NCBI GenBank assembly: GCA_934636865.1
Contig: CAKUBI010000005.1
Location: forward strand, 22,908-86,907
Length of the DNA: 64,000 nucleotides
DNA from: an uncultured Oscillospiraceae bacterium
GTDB lineage: Bacteria > Bacillota > Clostridia > Oscillospirales > Oscillospiraceae
Direction: 5' to 3'
Below the pieces are notes generated by a model. It was not told the origin of the DNA. It saw only the letters and a program-made list of their open reading frames with translations, and did no database searches. Positions within the stretch are counted from its first letter, which is position 1; each line of letters begins with the position of its first letter. The translations under genes and the position numbers were made by a program. Positions 41,363 to 49,705 of this stretch are shown here, one piece after another.

Positions 41363-42916
41363 ATGAAACGAGTGCAGATCCAGCAAAAGGGAGAACGGCG
41401 CATTTCCGCGGCGCTGCGGATCATGCTGGTGGTGGGCCTTCTGGCCGTGCAGATCGCGGTCGTCGTGCTGATCTCCCGCGTGCTGGAGCAGTACGTGGCG
41501 CTGGGCTACGCCGCATTCCAGATCGCGTCGGTGTTCCTTGCCGTCCATATCTATAATGAACCAGGCGAGCTTTCCTATAAGCTCACCTGGTTCATCCTGC
41601 TTTTGTTCGCCCCGGTGGTGGGGATCATATTGTGGTTCCTCTGGGGCGGCGCAGCGCAGAAGCGTCACTTGCCGCAGCAGGCGCAGCGCGTCCCGGACGA
41701 GCCGGAGAGCGTGCGCACCCGCGGCGAGCTGGCGCTCGACAAGCTCACCCGTCAGCTGCCCGCCTGGTCGCGCACGGCGAACTATCTGAGCCGCCGGGGC
41801 TTTGGCCTGTATCAGAACACGAAGGTCACATACCTTTCCGAGGGGGCGCTGCTGCTGCGCGAACTCATCGACCGCGCGGCAAAGGCCGAGCGCTTCATCT
41901 TCCTTGAGTATTTCATCCTGGCCGAGGGCAGGCTCTGGGACGAGCTGGAGACGATCCTCTGCGCCAGGGCGCGCGCCGGGGTAGAGGTCAAGATCATTTT
42001 CGACGATTTCGGCAACATCAAGCGCTTTCACGGCGAGACGATCGACCGCCTGCGCGAGGCGGGAGTGGAGGTGTTCATCTTCAACCCCGTGCACGAATAC
42101 GTGAACAAGCTCTACTTCAACTACCGCGACCACCGCAAGATCGCCTGCATCGACGGCGACACGGCCTACACCGGCGGCGCGAACATCGCCGACGAATACG
42201 CGAACATCGTCGAGCGCTACGGCTACTGGAAGGACAGCGGCGTGCGGCTCGAGGGCGAGGGCGCGTGGGGACTGACGCTGCAGTTCATCCAGATGTGCGT
42301 GAACATCGGCGGCGTGATGCACAATGAGCACGACTATTACCGCCCGCACACGCCGGTGAAGAGCGAGGGCTTCTGCCAGCCCTTTGCCGACGGGCCGCAG
42401 AACAATCCCGACAATCCGGCGGAGGACGCCTTCTTGCAGATGATCTCCACCGCGCGGCGCTTTCTCTATATCACGACGCCGTATTTTATCCCCGACGAGA
42501 GCGTGATGCGCGCGCTGTGCATCGCGGGCGACGGCGGGGTGGACGTGCGGCTGATGCTGCCCGGCAAGCCCGACCACTGGTATGCCGACTGCGTGGCCGC
42601 GTCGTACTTCGGCGAGCTGATCGCCCACGGCGTGAAGGTCTACCGCTACACGCCGGGCATGCTGCACGCCAAGAGCGTGATGGTGGACCGCGAGGCGGCC
42701 TTCGTCGGCTCGGTCAACATGGACTACCGCAGCTTCGAGCTGCACTATGAGTGCGGCGTGATGATCTACGGCGCGCCGATGATCGAGTCGCTGCTCGAGG
42801 ATATGGACGCGATCGTGGACCAGAGCCATCCTGTCACGGCGGAGGAGTGGCAGCGCCGCAGCATCCTGCGCCGCGCGCTCGAGCCGATCCTGCGGCTGTT
42901 TTCCATCTGGATGTGA
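41363..42916 (+). CDS. cls: cardiolipin synthase (PLD family)
   Basis: 517 residues. Two N-terminal transmembrane helices (MLVVGLLAVQIAVVVLISRVL; LTWFILLLFAPVVGIILWFLW) precede two phospholipase D domains. HKD motif 1 is NYRDHRKIACIDGDTAYTGGANIADEY and motif 2 is MLHAKSVMVDREAAFVGSVNMDYRS, each with H-x-K-x4-D. It condenses two phosphatidylglycerols into cardiolipin at the membrane. GGGAGGAT precedes the ATG. It follows pncB closely but the functions are unrelated. Confidence 0.95.
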   Translation: MKRVQIQQKGERRISAALRIMLVVGLLAVQIAVVVLISRVLEQYVALGYAAFQIASVFLAVHIYNEPGELSYKLTWFILLLFAPVVGIILWFLWGGAAQKRHLPQQAQRVPDEPESVRTRGELALDKLTRQLPAWSRTANYLSRRGFGLYQNTKVTYLSEGALLLRELIDRAAKAERFIFLEYFILAEGRLWDELETILCARARAGVEVKIIFDDFGNIKRFHGETIDRLREAGVEVFIFNPVHEYVNKLYFNYRDHRKIACIDGDTAYTGGANIADEYANIVERYGYWKDSGVRLEGEGAWGLTLQFIQMCVNIGGVMHNEHDYYRPHTPVKSEGFCQPFADGPQNNPDNPAEDAFLQMISTARRFLYITTPYFIPDESVMRALCIAGDGGVDVRLMLPGKPDHWYADCVAASYFGELIAHGVKVYRYTPGMLHAKSVMVDREAAFVGSVNMDYRSFELHYECGVMIYGAPMIESLLEDMDAIVDQSHPVTAEEWQRRSILRRALEPILRLFSIWM

Positions 42917-42962
42917 CGGAAAAAGAAATTTCTCCAAAATCCGATTTTTTGGAAATTTCCTG

Positions 42963-42990
42963 TTGACAAATCAAAAGTTCCTGCTATAAT
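42963..42990 (+). promoter_or_regulatory. promoter of tRNA-Gln
   Basis: TTGACA (42963-42968), 16 nt, TATAAT (42985-42990) with an extended TGC; an ideal strong promoter for a stable RNA. Confidence 0.88.
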
Positions 42991-43032
42991 AACATTTGTT
43001 CGCTGAACGGCGCAGCCGTGAGCGAGCGGCAT

Positions 43033-43106
43033 AGCGGGATTGTGTAATGGTAGCACAGCGGACTCTGACTCCGTATGTGAGGGTTCGAATCCTTCTCCCG
43101 CTGCCA
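43033..43106 (+). tRNA. tRNA-Gln (anticodon CTG)
   Basis: A 74-nt cloverleaf with encoded CCA. Acceptor AGCGGGA pairs with TCCCGCT, the D arm has AATGGTA, the anticodon stem GCGGA/TCCGT encloses CTCTGAC (anticodon CTG), and the T arm is GAGGG-TTCGAAT-CCTTC. It reads CAG codons. It is a single tRNA with its own promoter and terminator. Confidence 0.93.
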
Positions 43107-43138
43107 AAGAGCTGAAAGCAAAGCTTTCAGCTCTTTTT
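43107..43138 (+). terminator. terminator of tRNA-Gln
   Basis: AAGAGCTGAAAGC (43107-43119) pairs with GCTTTCAGCTCTT over AAA and continues in a T run to 43138. Confidence 0.92.
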
Positions 43139-43171
43139 CTATTTTGTTGACGGATAGCAGGGCGGGATGCT

Positions 43172-44533
43172 ATGATGAACGGAGAAAAGGACCTCGCGTC
43201 CGAGGATACGGAGGTGGCCGGATTGAAGCTCCCGCAGTTCCCGCAATTCCAGCGGTTTCCGCGATTCTCGTGGCTGCCGCAGTTTCCGCAGTTCCCGGAG
43301 TTTCCGCGCACCCAGAGACTTCCGCGCTTTCCGAAGATGAAGCAGCCTCTGCTGTGCTGGCTCCTCACGGTCCTGCTGCTCCTGTGGTATGTCCTCATTG
43401 CCGATTTCATATGCAGGCTGAGCGCTATCCCCGAATGGGTAAAGAACCTTTCGCGCTTCGGCGCGGGCGTGCTGACGCTTGCGGATCTGTGCGAGAACGG
43501 CCTTCTTTATATTGGACTGCTGCTCATGATGTGGTTTATGCGCGGCAGCGTGAAGGGAATATGCGAATTTTCGCTGCCGCGCGCCTTTTCCGCGCAGAAG
43601 CTCGTGCGCAGGTGCGGCTTTTTCGGCTGGCCCTGCGACCCGATCGAGACCGCGCTGCGTCCGGAGATGCTGCGCTATTGGAACAGGCATCCGATGTTGT
43701 CGGTTTCGGCAAGCGGCATTGAAAAGATCATCGCGGTGTATTCCGTTGCGCAGCTGGACGAGGACATGTACCGCCGAATCCGCGCATCCGCAGCGCTGAA
43801 CGCCGAAGCCCTGAAGGGCAGGATGAAGCACGTGCTGCTCGCAAGGCCGCAGAAGAAAGAACCGATCGTTCAGGTCACGGTGGTCCTGATCCTTGCCGAT
43901 CAGGTGGAGGAGACGTTCCGAAGCGCATTGAGGGACGCGGTCTGCAGGGACGAAGGAAACAAAGAGACGCTGGCGGAGCTTCCGTGCGTGGTGGACCTCG
44001 AGCGGCAGACCTGCACCTTTGACGGCATGCGGGAGATGTTTCTCGGCCATTATCCGGTCAAAAACCGCGGTATCCGGTTTATCAAGAGATATTTGTTCCG
44101 CGGCAGACTGCGCCGCATTGCCAGCGGCGATGACGGCTTGAAGAGCAGGGCGTTCCTGGCGGAGGATATGGAAGATCAGGAGCTTTTGGAAATGAGCTTC
44201 TGGGAGTTTTGCAGGATGGCCAAGGAAGAGGTCAAGGCCGGGATGGCTGCGGAATATATCGGGAAAGAGGATGAGAAGCGCTTTAAGCAGATGAAGCACA
44301 GGGAGATCGTCGTCGAGGGCGAATATCTCTATCTGAAATGGGAGCAGAGCGGCATCTGGACCGCGCTGGAAAGGGACGAGAAGGCGCGGACCGTGAAGCT
44401 CGACCCGATCGTGAGCTGGTACTATCCGCGCGCGAGGAAGATCGACAAAGAGACCGTGAAGAAGCTCAAAAAGGAGATCGGCGCCTATTTTGCCGGCGAG
44501 GGCTGCACGGTGAAGTACAATACCGTCAGGTAG
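43172..44533 (+). CDS. membrane protein with N-terminal P-x-F-P repeats, unknown function
   Basis: 453 residues with no recognised family. Residues ~19-55 are a low-complexity run of short Pro-aromatic-Pro units (LPQFPQFQRFPRF, LPQFPQFPEFPR, LPRFPK). Two hydrophobic helices follow (LLCWLLTVLLLLWYVLIADFI, about 60-80; ENGLLYIGLLLMMWFM, about 108-123). The remaining ~330 residues are charged and cytosolic-looking with many Lys/Arg/Glu. The start has only a weak GGGCGGGA site; ATG 43175 is an alternative. It begins just after the tRNA-Gln terminator. The Pro-rich N-terminus could be a protein-binding or wall-spanning spacer, but this is a guess. Confidence 0.75.
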   Translation: MMNGEKDLASEDTEVAGLKLPQFPQFQRFPRFSWLPQFPQFPEFPRTQRLPRFPKMKQPLLCWLLTVLLLLWYVLIADFICRLSAIPEWVKNLSRFGAGVLTLADLCENGLLYIGLLLMMWFMRGSVKGICEFSLPRAFSAQKLVRRCGFFGWPCDPIETALRPEMLRYWNRHPMLSVSASGIEKIIAVYSVAQLDEDMYRRIRASAALNAEALKGRMKHVLLARPQKKEPIVQVTVVLILADQVEETFRSALRDAVCRDEGNKETLAELPCVVDLERQTCTFDGMREMFLGHYPVKNRGIRFIKRYLFRGRLRRIASGDDGLKSRAFLAEDMEDQELLEMSFWEFCRMAKEEVKAGMAAEYIGKEDEKRFKQMKHREIVVEGEYLYLKWEQSGIWTALERDEKARTVKLDPIVSWYYPRARKIDKETVKKLKKEIGAYFAGEGCTVKYNTVR

Positions 44534-44638
44534 TGCTCCTGCGGCTTTGCAAAGATTTTACATTCTCTTGATGGAAGTTGACGAAAGACCCTGCTATACT
44601 GTAAGCGATGAAAGATTCGGAAAAGAGAGGGAAAAAGC

Positions 44639-45454
44639 ATGGATAACTACAGTAAGCTTGATTTCAACGAGAAAAAGGGCTTCATCTGCGATATGGACGG
44701 CGTGATCTACCACGGCAACCGCGTGCTGCCGGGCGTGGCAGAGTTCATCCAGTGGCTGCACGATGAGGACAAGGAATATCTGTTTCTGACGAACAACAGC
44801 GGCTACACGCCGCGCGAGCTGAACCAGAAGCTTGCGCGTATGGGCCTTGACGTGCCCGAGGAGCACTTCTACACGAGTGCGCTGGCGACCGCCGCGTTTC
44901 TGCGCGATCAGGCGCCGGGCTGCTCGGTCTTTGCCATCGGCGAGGCGGGGCTTTTGAATGCGCTCTACGACGCGGGCATCACGATGAACGACGTGAACCC
45001 CGACTACGTCGTCGTGGGCGAGGGGCGGGCCTACTCGCTCGACACGCTGACGAAGGCGACGAACCTCGTCTGGAAGGGCGCGAAGCTCATCGGCGCGAAT
45101 TCCGACGTTTCCGGCCCCATCGAGAACGGCATTGCGCCCGCCTGCCGCGCGCTCGTCGCGCCCATCGAGATGGCGACGGGCACGCAGGCCTATTTCTGCG
45201 GCAAGCCGAACCCGCTGATGATGCGAACGGGTCTTAAAATGCTGCACTGCCACTCGGCCGAGGCCGTCATGGTCGGCGACCGCATGGATACGGATGTGAT
45301 CTCCGGCATGGAGAGCGGCATGTCCACGGTGCTGGTGCTTTCGGGCGTCTCGACGCGCGAGACCATCAAGACCTACGCCTACCGCCCCAGCATGGTCTTA
45401 AACGGCGTGGGCGACATCGTCTCGCTCGCGCGCGGGGAAAAGACGGAGATCTGA
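44639..45454 (+). CDS. HAD-IIA family phosphatase (NagD/UmpH-like)
   Basis: 271 residues. Motif I FICDMDGVIYHG holds the nucleophile Asp, motif II LFLTNNSGYTPREL the Thr/Ser, the C2a cap lies between, and motifs III/IV appear as FCGKPNPLMMRTGLK and VMVGDRMDTDVISGMESGMSTVLVLSGV. Such enzymes dephosphorylate nucleoside monophosphates, glycerol phosphate or 4-nitrophenyl phosphate. GAGAGGGAAA precedes the ATG, and an extended -10 TGCTATACT lies at 44592-44600. A strong terminator follows. Substrate unknown. Confidence 0.92.
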   Translation: MDNYSKLDFNEKKGFICDMDGVIYHGNRVLPGVAEFIQWLHDEDKEYLFLTNNSGYTPRELNQKLARMGLDVPEEHFYTSALATAAFLRDQAPGCSVFAIGEAGLLNALYDAGITMNDVNPDYVVVGEGRAYSLDTLTKATNLVWKGAKLIGANSDVSGPIENGIAPACRALVAPIEMATGTQAYFCGKPNPLMMRTGLKMLHCHSAEAVMVGDRMDTDVISGMESGMSTVLVLSGVSTRETIKTYAYRPSMVLNGVGDIVSLARGEKTEI

Positions 45455-45465
45455 AAAAGACAGGG

Positions 45466-45496
45466 AAGGGCCGCTGCCATAGGCAGCGGCCCTTTT
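45466..45496. terminator. bidirectional terminator
   Basis: AAGGGCCGCTGCC (45466-45478) pairs with 45482-45494 over ATA; TTTT on plus, TTCCC on minus. It separates the convergent phosphatase and P-II-like genes. Confidence 0.9.
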
Positions 45497-45509
45497 GCCG
45501 TATCCGGAT

Positions 45510-46178
45510 TCAATTTTCCTCTCTTGCGCGCAGACCCGCGACCGACGAGATCGGCAGCGAGAAGCAGATGGCGCCCGCCTTGCTGCCGGGACCGGCCTGC
45601 TCGTTGATCGAGCGCATGATGGAGGTCTTTTCGTCCCGGTGGGCGATGATGTAGATCATATCCTTTTCGTCGGCAAGGCTGACGCTGAAGAACTTTTCGC
45701 CCCGCGTGCCGCCCGTGCCCTTGGCGTGCAGCACCGTGCCGCCGCCCGCGCCCGCGGCGCGCGCCGCGTCCATGACGAAATCGGAATAGCCTTCGTTTAA
45801 GATGACGATGATCAGCTCGTGTTCAAAATCCATGCGCGGTGCACCTCCTGTTTTCTGTTCATCGGTGAGATAGGCGAGCGTCTTGCCGCCGGCCACGCTC
45901 TTGAGCGGCACGGTCAGCATCACGCCGTTGCCGGGAATGTCGATAAAGAGCTTGCGCTTGGCGGCCTTGATGAGCCCCTCGGCCTCCGCGCCGCTGCCGA
46001 TGGCGCTGATGACGTACTTTTCCGTCGCGTCCAGACCGTAGATGGCAAGGTGCTCGCTCGTGGCCGTGCCGCGGCCGGGGAGGCTCAGAATGGCGCGCAG
46101 GCCCGACGCGCGGTACAGCGCGTTCATCGCCTCGCCGCGCTCATGGTCGGTGATGGCGATCACATAATACAGTTCCAT
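45510..46178 (-). CDS. tandem P-II-like signalling protein
   Basis: 222 residues containing two P-II (GlnB-like) ferredoxin-fold domains. The first (1-~108) starts MELYYVIAITDHERGEAMNALYRASG and the second (~115-222) starts HELIIVILNEGYSDFVMDAARAAGAGGGTVLHAKGTG; both end with V-P/L-x-x-V-A-G segments. The uridylylated T-loop Tyr is not evident. Start 46178 has GGGAGG 9 nt upstream and lies 1 nt after the stop of the DUF1538 membrane protein, so the pair is one unit. P-II proteins bind ATP/ADP and gate membrane transporters, so this one likely regulates the DUF1538 protein. Confidence 0.85.
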   Translation of the reverse strand: MELYYVIAITDHERGEAMNALYRASGLRAILSLPGRGTATSEHLAIYGLDATEKYVISAIGSGAEAEGLIKAAKRKLFIDIPGNGVMLTVPLKSVAGGKTLAYLTDEQKTGGAPRMDFEHELIIVILNEGYSDFVMDAARAAGAGGGTVLHAKGTGGTRGEKFFSVSLADEKDMIYIIAHRDEKTSIMRSINEQAGPGSKAGAICFSLPISSVAGLRAREEN

Positions 46179-46179
46179 C

Positions 46180-47706
46180 TCAGCATGCCTCCCAGAGTTC
46201 GATGATCTCGTTGTCGCCAAAGTCGGGCAGCGCGGGTCCGCTTTCGGCGCGGCGGGATTTGACCACATAGATCGCGCCCATCACCTGCACGGTGATCAGC
46301 GGCATCATGGCGACGAGCGCCACAAGGCCGAACGCGTCGGTCATCACGTTGCCGCCGAGCGCTTCGCACGCACCCGTTGCGAACGGGAGCATGAACGTCG
46401 CCGTCAGCGGCCCCGACGCAACGCCGCCGGAGTCGAACGCGATGGCCGTGAACGTGCGCGGGACGAAAAAGCTCAGCGCGATGGCGATGAGGTAGCCCGG
46501 CACGAGGAAATACATGATCGAAATGCCTGTGATGACGCGCAGCATCGCAAGTCCGCCCGCGGCGGACACCGCGACCGACAGGCTCAGCCCCATCGCGCGC
46601 TCGGAGATCGCGCCCGCGCTCAGCTCGGCGACCTGCTTGTTGAGCGTGTGGACGGCGGGCTCGGCGTTGATGATGAACCAGCCCATGAGCATCGCGAGCG
46701 GCGCGAGCAGATAGATTTTCCACCCCTCGGCAAGCGCCGCGCCGAGCGCGTAGCCCAGCGGCGAGAAGCCGACGTTCACGCCCGTGAGGAAGAGCACAAG
46801 GCCGGCGTATGTATAGAGGATGCCGACGATGATGCGCAGAAACGGCAGCCTGCGCAGCCTAAGCGACACGACCTGGAAGATCAGGAAGAAAACGAAGATC
46901 GGCAGCAGCGCCATCGTGACCTCCCAGAGGTATTCCGGCAGCGCGTGCAGGTAATCCTGCCCCAGCTCCACCGTGGAGGAGATGAGCGCGGACGAGCCGC
47001 TCTCCGACGCGCTGGGCTGCGTTTTATAGATCGCGCCGAGCAGCAGCACCGAGAGGATCGGCCCGATGGAGCACAGACCCACAAGGCCGAAGCTGTCCGC
47101 CTTGGCGTTCTCATCGCTTCGGATGGACGCAACGCCGACACCGAGCGCCATGATGAACGGCACGGTCATCGGCCCCGTCGTCACGCCGCCGGAGTCGAAC
47201 GCGACGGAAAGAATGCTCGCATCGGAGAGAAACGCTGCGGCAAAGACGATGGCGTAAAACACGATGAGCATCGTGCGCAGCGAAATGGAGAAGAGAATGC
47301 GCACCATGCACAGCATCAGAAAGAAGCCCACGCCGACCGAAACGGTCAGGATGAGCGCCGTTGTGTCGATGTCCGGCACGTTGCCTGCCAGTACCTGCAG
47401 GTCCGGCTCCGCCACCGTGATGGCGACGCCGAGGGCAAAGCTTACGAACAGGATGAGCGGCAGCTTGCGTGATTTCGTCAGCTTGGCGCCCATGTAGTTG
47501 CCGATGCGGCTCATCGACATGTCCGCGCCCAGCGTGAAAAGACCCATGCCGAGGATCAGCATGGCCGTGGCCAGCACGAACGAGAGCATCAGCCCCGTGT
47601 CTACCGGTACGAGCACAAAGCAGATCGCCATCACGATCAGGCTGATCGGCAGGACCGACGCGGCGGCTTCGCGCAGCTTTTCAAGTAAAATTTGCTTCTG
47701 GTACAA
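46180..47706 (-). CDS. DUF1538 family membrane transporter (duplicated)
   Basis: 508 residues, about 12 or more helices in two homologous halves. Each half contains the family signature FDSGGV-x-x-GP (FDSGGVTTGPMTVPFIMALGVGVAS and FDSGGVASGPLTATFMLPFATGACE). A two-subunit DUF1538 system (UmpAB) in Halomonas has been reported as a cation/proton antiporter; here both parts seem fused. A TTG start at 47706 is chosen because AAGGAGTGAGG lies just upstream, while ATG 47742 has no ribosome site. A P-II-like protein follows after 1 nt. Ion transport under P-II control is the best inference. Confidence 0.85.
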   Translation of the reverse strand: MYQKQILLEKLREAAASVLPISLIVMAICFVLVPVDTGLMLSFVLATAMLILGMGLFTLGADMSMSRIGNYMGAKLTKSRKLPLILFVSFALGVAITVAEPDLQVLAGNVPDIDTTALILTVSVGVGFFLMLCMVRILFSISLRTMLIVFYAIVFAAAFLSDASILSVAFDSGGVTTGPMTVPFIMALGVGVASIRSDENAKADSFGLVGLCSIGPILSVLLLGAIYKTQPSASESGSSALISSTVELGQDYLHALPEYLWEVTMALLPIFVFFLIFQVVSLRLRRLPFLRIIVGILYTYAGLVLFLTGVNVGFSPLGYALGAALAEGWKIYLLAPLAMLMGWFIINAEPAVHTLNKQVAELSAGAISERAMGLSLSVAVSAAGGLAMLRVITGISIMYFLVPGYLIAIALSFFVPRTFTAIAFDSGGVASGPLTATFMLPFATGACEALGGNVMTDAFGLVALVAMMPLITVQVMGAIYVVKSRRAESGPALPDFGDNEIIELWEAC

Positions 47707-47817
47707 GACCTCACTCCTTCTTCGGGAAAATTCTGCTTCCATTCTATCAGAAAAATCGATGCCTGAACAGGGAAGAAGTGTAAACAGTCCGTTAAGTTTG
47801 CCCTGCGCGGAAAAAAG

Positions 47818-47845
47818 AAAGCGGGACGCAGCCGCGTCCCGCTTT
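47818..47845. terminator. terminator of the TetR gene
   Basis: AAAGCGGGACGC (47818-47829) pairs with GCGTCCCGCTTT (47834-47845) over AGCC; minus strand continues CTTTTTTCC, 10 nt after the TetR stop. Confidence 0.9.
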
Positions 47846-47855
47846 GCAGGGTATC

Positions 47856-48413
47856 TTATTTTCCGCAGCCGCGCTCGAGCGAATGGCGGATGTTGCCGTC
47901 GAGCATGTCGCCAAGGTCAGAGAGGAACGAGTCCGGCTCGCCCTTCATGCCTGCGTCGACCCATTCGATCGTCAGCCCTTCGAGCGCCGCCGTATAGAAG
48001 CGCGCAAGCGCCATGATCTTGTTCTCGCTCACGTTGAGACCCTCGGCCTCCTTGCGCACGTAAGCGAGCATACCGGTCAGGATGGTCTTGTGGTAGTAGC
48101 GGCCCAGAATGTCGCGGTGGGTGGAGTTGTGCAGGTGCTGGATCATGCGCTTGTTTTCCGCGGCGAAGGCCGTGGCGGAGAGAAATGCCTTCTGCCAGGA
48201 GTCGTAGCTCTCGATATGCTCGGAGAGCTTTTCGATCTCGGATTCGAACACATCCTCGGCCAGGGCATAGATATCGGTATAGTAATAGTAGAAGGTGTTT
48301 CGCGTGACCTCGCTCCGCTCGGCAATGTCGCGGACGGAGATCTTGTCGAAGGGACGCTCGGCCAGCAGCTCGATGAAGCTGCGGCGGATCGCGTTCTTGG
48401 TGCGAAGGGCCAT
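47856..48413 (-). CDS. TetR/AcrR-family regulator
   Basis: 185 residues. The N-terminal helix-turn-helix reads TKNAIRRSFIELLAERPFDKISVRDIAERSEVTRNTFYYYYTDIYALAEDVF, the standard TetR pattern; the rest is a helical ligand/dimer domain. Start 48413 has GAGGAGG 7 nt upstream, and the frame before it lacks homology. It is divergent from the flippase-like gene at 48652, with an AT-rich palindrome between them, so it may control that gene. Confidence 0.9.
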   Translation of the reverse strand: MALRTKNAIRRSFIELLAERPFDKISVRDIAERSEVTRNTFYYYYTDIYALAEDVFESEIEKLSEHIESYDSWQKAFLSATAFAAENKRMIQHLHNSTHRDILGRYYHKTILTGMLAYVRKEAEGLNVSENKIMALARFYTAALEGLTIEWVDAGMKGEPDSFLSDLGDMLDGNIRHSLERGCGK

Positions 48414-48600
48414 GTGGGGCCTCCTCTCGTTCTCGCCTTTTTTCAGGAATTTAACATCATTATACCGGAAACGCGGGCAATATGCAAGGCGGAAAAACAT
48501 TCTTTCTTAACAAATTCTTTATGCAATAAAAAGGGAATGCGGCGAAACTTTGTGCGTCCGGAGAAAATTGACACTGTTCATTCTGCGGCGAATTTCTTAT

Positions 48601-48620
48601 AATCTTATAATTATAAGATT
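48601..48620. promoter_or_regulatory. 20-bp perfect AT-rich palindrome
   Basis: AATCTTATAATTATAAGATT lies 31 nt before the flippase-like gene and overlaps two possible -10 hexamers (TATAAT at 48598 and 48606). It is a good candidate operator for the divergent TetR protein. Confidence 0.6.
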
Positions 48621-48651
48621 TGCAGGCCGATGGGCGGAAGGGAGCGCGGGC

Positions 48652-49671
48652 ATGAACAAAAAGCGGAAACGATCGTATCTTGTCAGCGCCGTCACGCTCG
48701 CGCTGCTGTTTGGCATTTTTCTGCTCGTTTTTCGCGGCGAGCTGCCGGAGATATGGCAGAGCCTTCGCGCCGTACCGCTGCGGGGCGTGCTCTGGCTGCT
48801 TGTGCTCGGCCTTGCCTACGAGGGGATGGAGGCGGCGCTCGCCATGGTCCTGCTGCGCGCTCGGGGCGATATCCGCTATGCCGACGCGCTGAACGTCACG
48901 TTCCTCGCCGTTTTCGGAAACATCGCGACCATGGGCGCGGGGACGCTGCCGATGCAGAGCTTTTACCTCTACCGGCGCGGGCTGGACGCGGGCGGCGCGC
49001 TCGGCATCATGGCGAGCGAGTACGTGCTGCACAAGATCTCGGTACTGATTTACGCGACGATCGCGCTGCTGCTCGGCGGCGGCTGGCTGCGCGAAAGCGC
49101 GAGCGGCCTTGCGCGCTATGTGGGCATCGGCTACATGATCGGCGCGCTCATCGTGCTCGCGCTCACGCTGCTCTACACCTGGGACAAGGTGCTTACGCTT
49201 GTGCAGGCGCTCCTTCAAAAGCTGCCGGACACGCTGAAGTGGAACGAGCGGCGGGAGAAATGGGCGGGCAGCCTTACGCAGCTCAATACCGAGGCGCGCA
49301 AGGTGCTGCTCGTGCCGTCGGTGCGCGTGCGCGGCGTCGCCGTGAGCCTTTTGAAGCTTTTTGTGCTCTATTCGATCCCGTACTTTGCACTGCGGCTTGC
49401 CGGGTGCACGGCGCTCTCGTTTGCCGAGGTGCAGGAGCTCTCTTCGCTGATGCTGCTCATCACGAGCGCGCTGCCGAACGTCGCGGGCGTGGGGCCGACG
49501 GAGTTCGCCTTTTTGCTGCTGTTTTCGTCCTGGGCGGGCACGGCGGAGGCTTCGTCGGCGCTGGTGCTGTACCGCGTGGCGACATATTTCTTTCCGTTCC
49601 TGTTAAGTGTTTTCACTTTCCTTCGAGAGGAGAAGCGCTCGCTCAAGGGCTTTGAAGAGCGGGAAGCGTGA
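48652..49671 (+). CDS. flippase-like LPG synthase TM-domain protein
   Basis: 339 residues with about eight helices, matching the membrane domain of lysylphosphatidylglycerol synthases (UPF0104/YbhN type): NVTFLAVFGNIATMGAGTLPMQSFYLYRRGLDAGGALGIMASEYVLHKIS, and LLITSALPNVAGVGPTEFAFLLLFSSW near the end. It lacks the C-terminal aminoacyl-transfer domain, so lipid or intermediate flipping is more likely than synthesis. Start 48652 (MNKKRKR) has AAGGGAG 9 nt upstream. The adjacent TetR gene and palindrome suggest regulation. Confidence 0.87.
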   Translation: MNKKRKRSYLVSAVTLALLFGIFLLVFRGELPEIWQSLRAVPLRGVLWLLVLGLAYEGMEAALAMVLLRARGDIRYADALNVTFLAVFGNIATMGAGTLPMQSFYLYRRGLDAGGALGIMASEYVLHKISVLIYATIALLLGGGWLRESASGLARYVGIGYMIGALIVLALTLLYTWDKVLTLVQALLQKLPDTLKWNERREKWAGSLTQLNTEARKVLLVPSVRVRGVAVSLLKLFVLYSIPYFALRLAGCTALSFAEVQELSSLMLLITSALPNVAGVGPTEFAFLLLFSSWAGTAEASSALVLYRVATYFFPFLLSVFTFLREEKRSLKGFEEREA

Positions 49672-49676
49672 ATGGA

Positions 49677-49704
49677 AAAAGAGACGGCGAACGCCGTCTC
49701 TTTT
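49677..49704. terminator. bidirectional terminator
   Basis: AAAAGAGACGGCG (49677-49689) pairs with CGCCGTCTCTTTT (49692-49704). It lies between convergent genes. Confidence 0.88.
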
Positions 49705-49705
49705 G

